A stretch of DNA of 64,000 nucleotides. Source: Epilithonimonas vandammei. GTDB taxonomy: Bacteria > Bacteroidota > Bacteroidia > Flavobacteriales > Weeksellaceae. The DNA is taken from NCBI RefSeq assembly GCF_003860525.1, contig NZ_CP034161.1:248001-312000 (forward strand). Reading direction: 5' to 3'. This document shows, piece by piece, positions 1 to 8,136 of this stretch. The notes beneath the pieces were generated by a model. It did no database searches. It was given only the letters and a program-made list of their open reading frames with translations, and was not told where the DNA came from. Each line of letters opens with the position of its first letter. The stretch's first letter is position 1. The translations under genes and the position numbers were made by a program.

Positions 1-210
1 TTTGTTGGTGAGCTGCAAACCTTGATCGGCGAGAAGCAATATCAGCAGTTTCTGAATCCGGAGTTGAAAAATGAAAAGCTACCAGAAAACAATACCGGAA
101 ACGAGTTGAAGCAGGTGATCAATGAAATGCTGTTTGAATGGATGAAATCGTCCGGAACAGCAAAAGACCCATCTGAGAACGAATTGAAAAAGCGAAGAAA
201 AAAGAGATAA
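1..210 (+). CDS. C-terminal part of an unidentified ICE protein (5' truncated by window edge)
   Basis: The reading frame is open from base 1 and ends in TAA at 208-210, giving 69 visible residues. The tail is charged and ends in a basic cluster (KKRRKKR). An internal ATG at position 22 exists, but the frame continues upstream of it, so this is more likely the end of a longer protein. It stops 12 bp before the ParA-like gene, so it is probably in the same operon. In related elements a DNA-binding or mobilisation-accessory protein sits here, but nothing visible proves that. Confidence 0.5.
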   Translation, partial: FVGELQTLIGEKQYQQFLNPELKNEKLPENNTGNELKQVINEMLFEWMKSSGTAKDPSENELKKRRKKR

Positions 211-222
211 AACCAACAAAAA

Positions 223-873
223 ATGATTATCACATTCGGGACACAAAAAGGAGGAACAGGCAAAACCACACTTGCGATTGCTTTTGCCAATTATATTTCG
301 GGCGTATCCGAAAGAAAGGTCAACGTGTTCGACTTTGATTTTCAGAAATCTTTTTACCACAAATGGAAGGAAGATGAAGAGTCGGAACTACCGAAACTAT
401 ATGAGGTCAAGATTATTGATGAGGACAATGAACAGCCTTTCTCCGATTTTGAACAACTGATCGAAATGAAGGAAAGTGAAGAGGTCAACGTTTTTGACCT
501 TGCCGGAACGCTGGATGCCCGGTACAGTGATCTGCTGATCTATAGTGATTTTATCGTGATCCCCTTTGAATATTCAAATGTCTCTGCCAAATCTACATTG
601 GTTTTTATCAACTTTTTGGGATTGCTTGAAAGCCAGGCGGAGCGAATTTTTATCCGGTCTAAATACGATAAAGGCTACAAATACCAGAACCAGGAAGGAA
701 TGGATGCTGAGATCGGCAAATACGGCATCCTGCTGAAAAATCCGGTATTCAAACGGAACTGTCTTCAGACCATTGATACCAGAAGACTGACCTATGAACA
801 GAAATATGCAGTCAAACATCCATTCAATGAACTGATCGATCACATCAACCAAACGCTTGAAATTAACATATAA
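223..873 (+). CDS. traA: ParA/MinD-family ATPase, conjugal transfer protein TraA-like
   Basis: This 216-residue protein starts with the deviant Walker A signature KGGTGKTT at residues 9-16, followed by FDFDFQ (residues 36-41) where ParA proteins carry the DxD/Q switch, and NVFDLAGT further on as the Walker B-like strand. It belongs to the short P-loop ParA class without an N-terminal DNA-binding domain. In Bacteroidota conjugative transposons the gene called traA is a ParA relative placed at the head of the tra operon, as here. The role is inferred: positioning or partition of the element, or help in transfer. The start is supported by the motif spacing; the gene follows the previous stop by 12 bp. 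Confidence 0.85.
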   Translation: MIITFGTQKGGTGKTTLAIAFANYISGVSERKVNVFDFDFQKSFYHKWKEDEESELPKLYEVKIIDEDNEQPFSDFEQLIEMKESEEVNVFDLAGTLDARYSDLLIYSDFIVIPFEYSNVSAKSTLVFINFLGLLESQAERIFIRSKYDKGYKYQNQEGMDAEIGKYGILLKNPVFKRNCLQTIDTRRLTYEQKYAVKHPFNELIDHINQTLEINI

Positions 874-893
874 CGATTCTAAAAACACTTACA

Positions 894-1481
894 ATGATCA
901 AAATATTTCTTACCATCCTCATTGTTTATCTGCTGTATTACGCAGGAAATATTGTTTATGACCTTTTTCTAAAAAAAGATAATGCATTAAAAGAAGATGA
1001 GGCGCAAGAATATGCCCTTGCAGCACTTACCGAGCAGGACAAAGCTGAAATAAAAGCCGTCAGGATCGATGATGTGGAGCATCTCAATACACCCAATTCA
1101 TTTAATACGAAGGAGCTGTTTTCTTCAAATGGAGAAGAAGCGGACGAACCACACGATTTAGACCACTGGCGTCAGAAATTTGAATCCGAACAGGATATTG
1201 ATGCGTTTGAGATAGCACCGCAGATTGATGAACAATTAACGGAGTCGAAAGAAGTTCCGCAAGACGATTGGGTTGAGGAGGAGATTGTTCAGGGCACTGA
1301 AAACGGAATCTCTACGAATCCAACATCTGTCATCGCTGATAACGCTGATTCACGGCCGGAGAACGAAAGTCCTTCCTTGAAACTGAAACAGCAGTTCAAC
1401 CAATTTCTCAGCCTTGCCGAAACCCAGATCCAGGTCCTTTCAGACCGTGATGGCTTCAAGGTCTACCATTCAATGATCTAG
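894..1481 (+). CDS. ICE membrane-anchored protein with acidic cytoplasmic domain, TraD-like position
   Basis: A 195-residue protein with one hydrophobic segment at residues about 3-20 and then a long, strongly acidic, low-complexity region rich in E, D and Q. The only hint of a folded part is a short C-terminal segment (about residues 160-195). It lies 20 bp after the ParA gene and 115 bp before traE, where CTnDOT-type elements keep traB-traD genes of poorly known function. I do not recognise a specific family; a membrane-tethered accessory factor of the transfer apparatus is the reasonable guess. Confidence 0.6.
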   Translation: MIKIFLTILIVYLLYYAGNIVYDLFLKKDNALKEDEAQEYALAALTEQDKAEIKAVRIDDVEHLNTPNSFNTKELFSSNGEEADEPHDLDHWRQKFESEQDIDAFEIAPQIDEQLTESKEVPQDDWVEEEIVQGTENGISTNPTSVIADNADSRPENESPSLKLKQQFNQFLSLAETQIQVLSDRDGFKVYHSMI

Positions 1482-1596
1482 AGGAAAACCGAAACTTTTA
1501 AATCTTCAAATGATCCGCTCAGTAGAGCCGGATAGCACACCTCCTATGCCTTTTTCTGAACAAAAAAACACAATTCAAATATAAATCTTACCTATT

Positions 1597-1917
1597 ATGA
1601 AACACAAATGTAAACGTTACCTAACGACGAAAAAATTATTGACTGCGGCACTACTTCTTATGGCGGTCACGCCCATGCTGGCACAGGGTGGGGCTACGGC
1701 CATCTCCAATGCAGCCAATGACATTAAAGACTATTGGGATCCGATTAAACTGATCCTAAAAGCCGTTGGCGGATTGGTAGGTTTCATCGGCGGGCTTCGG
1801 GTCTATAACAAATGGACCAACGGCGACCAGGATGTCAATAAAGAGATCCTGGGGTATGGTGGTGCGATGATCTTCCTCATCGTTGTTCCTGAATTTGTAA
1901 CCTCCTTTTTCGCATAA
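1597..1917 (+). CDS. traE: Conjugal transfer protein TraE (DUF4134 family)
   Basis: This 106-residue protein has a basic N-terminus and a cleavable signal-like segment ending near MLAQGG (about residues 27-32), followed by two hydrophobic helices (around residues 58-68 and 86-106) separated by RVYNKWTNGDQDVNKE. That arrangement and the motif are typical of DUF4134/TraE of Bacteroidota conjugative transposons, comparable in topology to VirB2-type pilins. It stops one base before traF. Its start follows a 115-bp gap, so a promoter or processing site could lie there, although I see no clear one. Confidence 0.9.
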   Translation: MKHKCKRYLTTKKLLTAALLLMAVTPMLAQGGATAISNAANDIKDYWDPIKLILKAVGGLVGFIGGLRVYNKWTNGDQDVNKEILGYGGAMIFLIVVPEFVTSFFA

Positions 1918-1918
1918 G

Positions 1919-2233
1919 ATGGGATTCTACCTCTACAAGGGGCTTAAAAAGCCTCTTGTTTTCTTCGGGCTAAAAGGAAAGTATATCATCTATGCAGTAG
2001 GCGTAATCGGTGCCGGCGTTGTGGCGGCTCTGATCCTATCCAAGTTCGGATTGCTGGGTTCACTGCTGGGACTGGCCGCTACGGCAGGAGGTGTTTACCT
2101 GATCTTTAGAAGGCAGGACAAATATGGACTCTACGACAAGACCAAAAACTTTGATCAGATCTTCATTTTTCCAAAAAGAATGAACAACAATAAAATTTTT
2201 AAAAATGGCAGCAACAAAAAAACAAACCTTTAA
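1919..2233 (+). CDS. traF: Conjugal transfer protein TraF (DUF4133 family)
   Basis: A 104-residue inner-membrane protein with two adjacent transmembrane helices (about residues 20-64) and a short charged tail. It begins MGFYLYKGLKKPLVFFGLKG and has the RRQDKYGLYDK segment after the second helix, both typical of DUF4133. The family resembles VirB3 in size and position directly before the VirB4-type ATPase. Its last 29 bp overlap the start of traG in another frame, which is usual for translationally coupled tra genes. Confidence 0.9.
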   Translation: MGFYLYKGLKKPLVFFGLKGKYIIYAVGVIGAGVVAALILSKFGLLGSLLGLAATAGGVYLIFRRQDKYGLYDKTKNFDQIFIFPKRMNNNKIFKNGSNKKTNL

Positions 2234-2593
2234 TATTCCGTTTATCGGCTACGATTACGGAAAGTATTTCAATTGGGATTTTGATGTGCTGTTCGGACAG
2301 TACGGCAATCCCATCATTGGAATCAGAATTAAAAACATTGTTGAGCAGTATTCTGCCGATCCGGATAATTACCTGAACTTCCACACCGTACTTAATCAGG
2401 TCGTGTCGATCATCGGAGAAGGAAGGATCGTTCAGAAACTGGACATCTTCACGAAGAAGGAATACGCCGCTGAGCCATCGCCTCAATTCCTGCAGCAGAA
2501 ATATTCCGAGCATTTTGACGGTAGGCTTTTTAAGACCATTGAAACAGTCATACTGTTTACGAATCTAATTCATGATAAAATTAAAAAAAACAG

Positions 2594-2608
2594 CCGGTCA
2601 GCGACCGG
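2594..2608. repeat. In-frame 15-bp palindrome, copy 1 (within traG)
   Basis: The sequence ccggtcagcgaccgg is a perfect 6-bp inverted repeat with a 3-base spacer. It reads R-S-A-T-G in the traG frame, in a region between two charged helices. The same 15 bases recur at 3927-3941 in the same frame. Confidence 0.85.
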
Positions 2609-3926
2609 TGGTAATATAACAGAAAAGAGTTACAAAGAACTCAGGGACAAATGCCAGAAGGTATTTATGTTGCTGAAGCAGAGTGGCTGCGAGCCTGAAT
2701 TTTTATTTGAGAAAGATTTTGAATATTACATCTCAGGGGTTTTGTCCATGCAGTTTTCAGATGTCCCGGTATTTGACAATATCAAAAGTACCAGTGAATA
2801 CCTGAAAATAGGCAATCGGTTTGTCAAAAACATCGCCTACGTTGATGTTGAAAATATCGATCTGCCCTCAGAAATAGAACCCTACTCCATTCTCGGTGGA
2901 AACGGTGCTGCTTCCGAAACAGCGGTTGATAATTTTACCTTTATTAATGAGCTGGAAGATTATGAAACCATTGTTTATAACCAAGTCATTACCATTCCGT
3001 TGCAGGCACAACAGCAACGGGAACTCGATAAAAAGAAGAAAAAACACGAAGGTGCTGCCAACAATTCGCCATCCAATGCCATCATCGCAGAAGAGATCCA
3101 AACCCTGCTGCATAATATCGCTATTGATGGCCAACTGGTGGTCAATGCCCATTTTTCGCTGCTGTTTTCAGCCAACACGCTGGAAGAAATGGAAGGGATA
3201 CAGTCCCAGATTGAGAATAAGCTGTTCACCAAAGGGATCATTGTTTCCAAGAATGCCTACAACCAGCTGGAGCTATTCCGGGCAGCCATTCCGGGCAATG
3301 CAACGGAACTCAGGGAATATGACCTTTTTATGACGACAAGCGAAGCGGCCTTGTGTTTTTTTTTTTAAAGAAAGTTATCCCGTGAATGAAGAATCCAACT
3401 TCTACCTGAGATTCACAGACCGGCAGGGCGTTCCCTTGAAGGTTGATCCCGCTGATCTGCCGATGAAAACCGGACGGATCAACAACCGGAACAAATTTGT
3501 TTTGGGTCCCTCCGGTTCCGGAAAGTCATTCCTGATGAACAATATTATCGAACAGTACCTGACCTACAATTATGATGTGGTCATCGTGGATACGGGAGAT
3601 TCCTATTCGGGAACCTGCAAATATAAAGGCGGAAGGTATATCCAGTACACTGAAGAAAAACCAATTACGATGAATCCTTTTCTGATGGATAAAAAAGAGT
3701 TCAATATCGAGAAAATAGAGTTTCTAACCAACCTGATCTTCCTGATCTGGCAAGGACCGGATGCAACGGTGTCATCTGCACAAAAATCGATCCTTGATAA
3801 TGTGCTGATGTCATATTACCATCAGTATTTCAATTCAGGAAGCGATTGGTTTGACAATAAAACGTCAGAAGAACTGATCCTTTATCTGAATAAATACAAC
3901 ATTCACGAAGAAGATATTGTTACCGA

Positions 3927-3941
3927 CCGGTCAGCGACCGG
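3927..3941. repeat. In-frame 15-bp palindrome, copy 2 (at the J-domain junction in traG)
   Basis: This is an identical copy of the palindrome at 2594-2608, again read as R-S-A-T-G and followed by a glycine-rich stretch (GGGFANS). It lies directly before the inserted J-domain. Confidence 0.85.
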
Positions 3942-3960
3942 AGGCGGCTTCGCAAATAGC

Positions 3961-4152
3961 TATTACGATATTCTGGGGCTACCGTTTGATGCTTCTTCAG
4001 ATCAAATCAAAGAGACAGGACGAAAATTGTTGAAATCTTACCATCCTGATAAAAATTTGAATAATCCCGATTACGACAGCGAGAAGTTCTACAAGGTCTA
4101 TGAAGCGTATGAAACGCTGAGTGATGAGCAAAGAAGAAAGATCTATAATGAA
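3961..4152 (+). other. DnaJ J-domain inserted in the TraG ATPase
   Basis: Residues about 194-257 of the C-terminal traG part read as a J-domain: YYDILGL, then IKETGRKLLKSYHPDKN with the diagnostic HPD tripeptide at 221-223, then FYKVYEAYETLSDEQRRKIYNE. J-domains stimulate the ATPase of DnaK/Hsp70. Here the domain sits between Walker A and Walker B of a VirB4-family protein, after a glycine-rich linker. The function is not known; DnaK recruitment to the transfer machine is an inference. Confidence 0.85.
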
Positions 4153-5278
4153 ACGCAGCTGATCCTTATCAAGTCAAAAGATATCATAGAACGTCCGGAG
4201 TCCGCAGAAGACTGGAATCAGAGCTTCCGAAAAGCTATCATCAAAAAGATAATGGAACTCGAAGAAAAGCTGGAAGCCAAAGAGCTTTCGTTCAACGGAT
4301 TTTATGATTACTGTGACAAATTCCTGCCGCTTTATCTCAACAATAAAAAGCACAGCATTACGGAAAGAGAGTTCAACCTCCGGACATTTTTGTTTGTACT
4401 GAGGGATTTTTACAAAGGCGGAAGGTATGCCACCACGCTGAATGAATCTGCTGATAATACGCTGTTCGATGAATCCTTCATTGTCTTCGAGATCGACAAT
4501 GTGAAAGATAATCCGAAACTGTTTCCCATTGTTACACTGATTATTATGGACACGTTCATTCAGAAGATGAGGTTTAGAAAAGATCGAAGAAAGGCCTTAA
4601 TTATAGAAGAAGCCTGGAAAGCGATTGCGAGTAAGCTGATGGGCGGTTACATTTTGTACCTCTATAAAACCGTCCGAAAATTCTGGGGCGAAGCGGTTGT
4701 GGTAACTCAGGAGCTCGATGACATCATCGGAAATGCTGTAGTCAAAGATTCCATCATCAACAATTCCGACACCTTTATCCTGTTAGACCAGACCAAGTTC
4801 AAGGACAATTTTGATCGCATAGCGTCCTTGTTATCGCTGAATAAAGTGGAGCAAAACAAGATTTTCACCATCAATAATCTCAACAACAAATTCGGACGAA
4901 GCCGGTTCAAGGAATTTTATCTGAAACGGGGTTCCAAAGGTGAAGTCTATGGAAATGAAGTCTCGCTTGAACAATATCTGACCTATACCACTGAAAAGCC
5001 TGAGAAATCAGCCGTTGAATATTACGTACAAAAGTACGGCAATTATGACCAGGCATTAGTAAAGATTGTCTCGGACTTAAAGGCTTTTGGTGACAGTCTT
5101 GAGAATCTGGTGTCCTTGGTAAATCTCTACCAGCTTCCTCTGGATCAGAAGGTAGTTTCCTACTACCAACAGATGAAGAAAAACCATCCCGGCAAAAATA
5201 TCTTTAAGATTATCGCCCAGGAACTGGAAGAGCGAAATATGAGTTTCTCTGAATTAATCCATAAAAACGAATATCAGT

Positions 5279-5932
5279 ATGAAAAAGCTTAGCCTGTTAT
5301 TTTTAGGATTCTGCGGAGGGCTATCCGCTCAGAATACCTACATCGACCCTACCGTAACGGCTGCAATGATCCTCTATTCGGAAAATCTGAAAGCCAAACA
5401 GAACGAGGTCATCGAAGAAACGTCCAAATTAAAGGATGCACAGACCTGGGTGGGAACCCAGATGGTGGCCGCCAATGATGTTCAGAATAAAATACTGAAG
5501 GGATTGAAGGAGGTTTCGGGAACCTTACAGAATGGAATCCAGGTACAGGAAATTTATTCCGAACTGAATAAATGTTATACCTATTCCTCACAGGTGGTGC
5601 AGCTGGCATCACAGCATCCGCAGTATGCCATATTCGGCGTAAAAGCTTCGCAGAAAACCTACGAGCAAAGCCTGAAGATCGTAACCGATGTAACGGATAT
5701 CCTGGCATCGGGAGAATTAAACCTGGCCACTGCAGGAGACCGTTACAAAATCCTGCACAATATTTCAGGAAATGTGAAAAGCCTCAAGCTCTGGCTTCTT
5801 GCCATTAAGCTGAGACTGGAAAAAGCCAACAGGCTGGGATTCTGGAATTCCATCAATCCTTTTGCAGGATACATCAATACCGATAAGGCCATTGTGGATG
5901 ATATTATGAACCGCTACAAACGGAATTTTTAA
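5279..5932 (+). CDS. TraI-like secreted/periplasmic ICE protein (first of four related genes)
   Basis: A 217-residue protein with an N-terminal signal peptide (MKKLSLLFLGFCGGLSAQ) followed by a helical, coiled-coil-like body. It resembles the DUF4141/TraI position of CTnDOT, directly after traG, and its start overlaps the traG end by 14 bp. The C-terminus INTDKAIVDDIMNRYK is a signature shared with the next three genes. The segment SQHPQYAIFG also recurs as SAQHPEYAVLV in the gene at 6633, so the two are paralogues. Probably a periplasmic or surface part of the mating channel. Confidence 0.7.
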   Translation: MKKLSLLFLGFCGGLSAQNTYIDPTVTAAMILYSENLKAKQNEVIEETSKLKDAQTWVGTQMVAANDVQNKILKGLKEVSGTLQNGIQVQEIYSELNKCYTYSSQVVQLASQHPQYAIFGVKASQKTYEQSLKIVTDVTDILASGELNLATAGDRYKILHNISGNVKSLKLWLLAIKLRLEKANRLGFWNSINPFAGYINTDKAIVDDIMNRYKRNF

Positions 5933-6630
5933 TGCAAAAACCGATGAAAAAGAAACTAATCACTTTTCTGTTCCTTGCGGCAAGTTATTTCCTGCTGACA
6001 TCTTCTGGAGGTGGATCAACCCCTGCCTGGCAACAGGAGAATGTGTCTTTTCCAATGATGGATATTGAGATTAATGCCACGATGAAGGAACACGACCGAC
6101 AGAAAGAGATGCGGCAAAAGCAAACCCTAAATGCCTCGGTCGAAACGGCCAACCAGTCTCAATGGAAGAACTTCAAAGACAAAGTGACCAAGATTCAGGA
6201 CAGACTGCGTATTGTGTCATTTGCCATTCAGGCTATTCCTGCAGGTGTTGCCGTGAGCAGGGAAATCACCAAGATCACGGATAACCAGACTGCCATTATC
6301 AACGAGATCAATACAGCGCCTTACTCTATTATCGTAGTACTGCCTTCACAGGTGCAGTTTGTGGATGACCTTCAAATGACCTTACGGTTACTCACCGGAA
6401 TCATTTTATCATACGGGGCCATCAACCAGATGGAACAATCGGAACGCAAAGTCTTACTCGACTACGCCTTGGGTGAGGTCAAAACACTCAGCAGGAATTC
6501 CACGCATATGCTTCTGAAAATAAGGGATATCAAAGCTAAGGTCTTGCGAAACAAAAGAGCCTTCCAGTATTATGTCAACAGGGACCGACAGGTTGTGGAA
6601 AATATTACGAACCACATCAAATCCTTTTAA
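5932..6630 (+). CDS. Secreted ICE protein, second of four related genes
   Basis: A 232-residue protein with a signal-like N-terminus (hydrophobic residues about 9-25) and then a mostly helical charged body. The end reads NRDRQVVENITNHIKSF, a divergent form of the DR-x-IV-x-x-I C-terminal motif of its neighbours. The start codon overlaps the previous stop by one base (TAATG). An alternative start at 5944 (MKKKLITF) would give a more standard signal peptide. No known enzyme motif is seen; a structural role in the transfer apparatus is inferred from context. Confidence 0.65.
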   Translation: MQKPMKKKLITFLFLAASYFLLTSSGGGSTPAWQQENVSFPMMDIEINATMKEHDRQKEMRQKQTLNASVETANQSQWKNFKDKVTKIQDRLRIVSFAIQAIPAGVAVSREITKITDNQTAIINEINTAPYSIIVVLPSQVQFVDDLQMTLRLLTGIILSYGAINQMEQSERKVLLDYALGEVKTLSRNSTHMLLKIRDIKAKVLRNKRAFQYYVNRDRQVVENITNHIKSF

Positions 6631-6632
6631 CA

Positions 6633-7298
6633 ATGAAGAAAATAATAATCTTTGGAACATTCCTCTGTGGCGTAACTCGTGTTACTAGCCAGCAGATCGT
6701 GATCAACGATAAACTGCTCTCACAGATCACCGTCAATCACGGCGTACGACTGGCCAGCGAGCAGGCATTCCTGGATTCTTACAAGAAGCAGAAAGAACTC
6801 TACGACGAGATCAACAATAAAACAATGCAGGTGATCGCCATTCAGGAGTACATCTATCAGCAGCTGAAGAATGTGGACTCAGCACTGACCCAAAGCAAAA
6901 AGCTGATCTATCTCTACCAGTACCTGGGAAAGATCGTCAGCAATTCCAATAAAATGCTGGATCTGTCTGCACAGCATCCCGAGTATGCCGTCCTGGTTTC
7001 AAAATATTATGTTGAGATCGGAAAACAGGTGGTAAAGCTCCAGCAGGAGGTGACGCAGGATATTCTGAACGAGGATAAGGATTTCCTGATGGATGCGATG
7101 GACCGTGAGATGCTGATCGAAAAAGTGTTTACGCGGGTGAGGAATATTCACGGAAACATCCTCTATATCATTCTGAGACTGGAAAATGCGAGGAAGATCC
7201 CGTACCTGTACCAGGTGCCGGTCCTCAGGAATTACATCAACATTGACAGGGCGATCGTCGGAGATATCATGACTAAATACAAATACATCTTCAATTAA
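6633..7298 (+). CDS. Secreted ICE protein, third of four related genes
   Basis: A 221-residue protein with an N-terminal signal peptide (to about residue 20), helical repeats around LSAQHPEYAVLV and the C-terminal motif INIDRAIVGDIMTKYK. It is a clear paralogue of the protein at 5279: same length, same order of motifs, same end. It sits 2 bp after the second gene. No catalytic residues are visible. It is most likely a periplasmic component that forms homo- or hetero-oligomers with its paralogues. Confidence 0.65.
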   Translation: MKKIIIFGTFLCGVTRVTSQQIVINDKLLSQITVNHGVRLASEQAFLDSYKKQKELYDEINNKTMQVIAIQEYIYQQLKNVDSALTQSKKLIYLYQYLGKIVSNSNKMLDLSAQHPEYAVLVSKYYVEIGKQVVKLQQEVTQDILNEDKDFLMDAMDREMLIEKVFTRVRNIHGNILYIILRLENARKIPYLYQVPVLRNYINIDRAIVGDIMTKYKYIFN

Positions 7299-7303
7299 GA
7301 ATT

Positions 7304-8134
7304 ATGGAAACAGTATTGAAAAAAATACAGCTGTTACAACTTCTGCTGGCTACCCTTCTGATGTTCGGGCAAGTCAGTGTCAAGAGGCTGAATGATCCTT
7401 CCATTGTAGCACAGCACAAACGTATGACTTTTGAGAGTTGGGGCGACTGGCGGCCTTACCCTAAATATTTTCTGGGCATCCAGACCAATTTTGCCTATGC
7501 GACGGTCTGGGGAATATGGGCTCCCAAGATCAACAGGGATTATAAGGACGGTGACGATATCCGTCCGTTGAAACCAACCGGAGAACAAAATTTACGGTTC
7601 GCACAACTAAAATTCCAGGAAGAGGAAGCTAAGAAGATCAAGGCTGCGTCCGACACGATCTACAAAAGAAGTGTTCAGGATCTGGCGCACTGGACTTCGG
7701 CCACGGTTGATGCGGACCCGCTATGGCTGCTGTACTACAAACGAATGCTCAAGCCTATTACTGAATTTCCGGACACGCCGCAGAATTTTATCGAATGGCG
7801 GCTGAAAGATGAACCCACTTACAAAGCACTAAACGAGACCGGCACCTTAAAAAGATTACAGGAAGAACTGGACCTGATTAAGGAAAAATATTCAATGTCA
7901 AGGTCAATGGATATGCCAAGGGGAAAACGCTTTATCATGTATCACGAAACCCTTATCCGGTGGCGGAAATTTGTGCAGGAACTCAGAAAGTACAATAACC
8001 GAGCAACCCTGCTTCTGGATTATAAAAACATCCTGAACAGCCATTTGCCAACCGCATTGCCAACACAATGGACGCCCGCTTCAGACAGGGGAATTGTTCA
8101 AAATGTTATGCAGCACTATAAACACAGATATTAA
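7304..8134 (+). CDS. Secreted ICE protein, fourth of four related genes
   Basis: A 276-residue protein with a hydrophobic N-terminal segment (about residues 10-22), a tryptophan-rich N-terminal region (ESWGDWRPYPKYFLG) and a charged helical C-terminal half. Its last residues, SDRGIVQNVMQHYKHRY, follow the same pattern as the ends of the three preceding proteins. The N-terminal part has no counterpart in them, so it is a longer, diverged member. It lies 5 bp after the previous stop and 2 bp before traJ. Role inferred from operon position only. Confidence 0.65.
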   Translation: METVLKKIQLLQLLLATLLMFGQVSVKRLNDPSIVAQHKRMTFESWGDWRPYPKYFLGIQTNFAYATVWGIWAPKINRDYKDGDDIRPLKPTGEQNLRFAQLKFQEEEAKKIKAASDTIYKRSVQDLAHWTSATVDADPLWLLYYKRMLKPITEFPDTPQNFIEWRLKDEPTYKALNETGTLKRLQEELDLIKEKYSMSRSMDMPRGKRFIMYHETLIRWRKFVQELRKYNNRATLLLDYKNILNSHLPTALPTQWTPASDRGIVQNVMQHYKHRY

Positions 8135-8136
8135 AA

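Larger units (their letters stand above)
2205..5292 (+). pseudogene. traG: TraG, VirB4-type conjugation ATPase, interrupted by a frameshift in an 11-T run
   Basis: The N-terminal reading frame (2205-3368, 387 aa) and the C-terminal frame (3382-5292, 636 aa) together give one TraG. The first ends ALCFFF-stop in a run of 11 T at 3356-3366. With 10 T the frame would continue FFFKESYPVNEESN into the second part. The C-terminal part has Walker A GPSGSGKS at its residues 42-49 and Walker B ALIIEEAW at about 405-412, as in VirB4 ATPases that power the mating-pair apparatus at the inner membrane. Two in-frame 15-bp palindromes encode RSATG, and a J-domain is inserted between the Walker motifs. The extra T may be a real mutation, phase variation, a slippage site or a sequencing error. 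The C-terminal ORF overlaps the next gene by 14 bp. Confidence 0.85.

Noticed and set aside
2896..3333. 145-codon frame within traG
   Set aside because: It is a +1 shadow of the well-supported traG frame with an unlikely composition.
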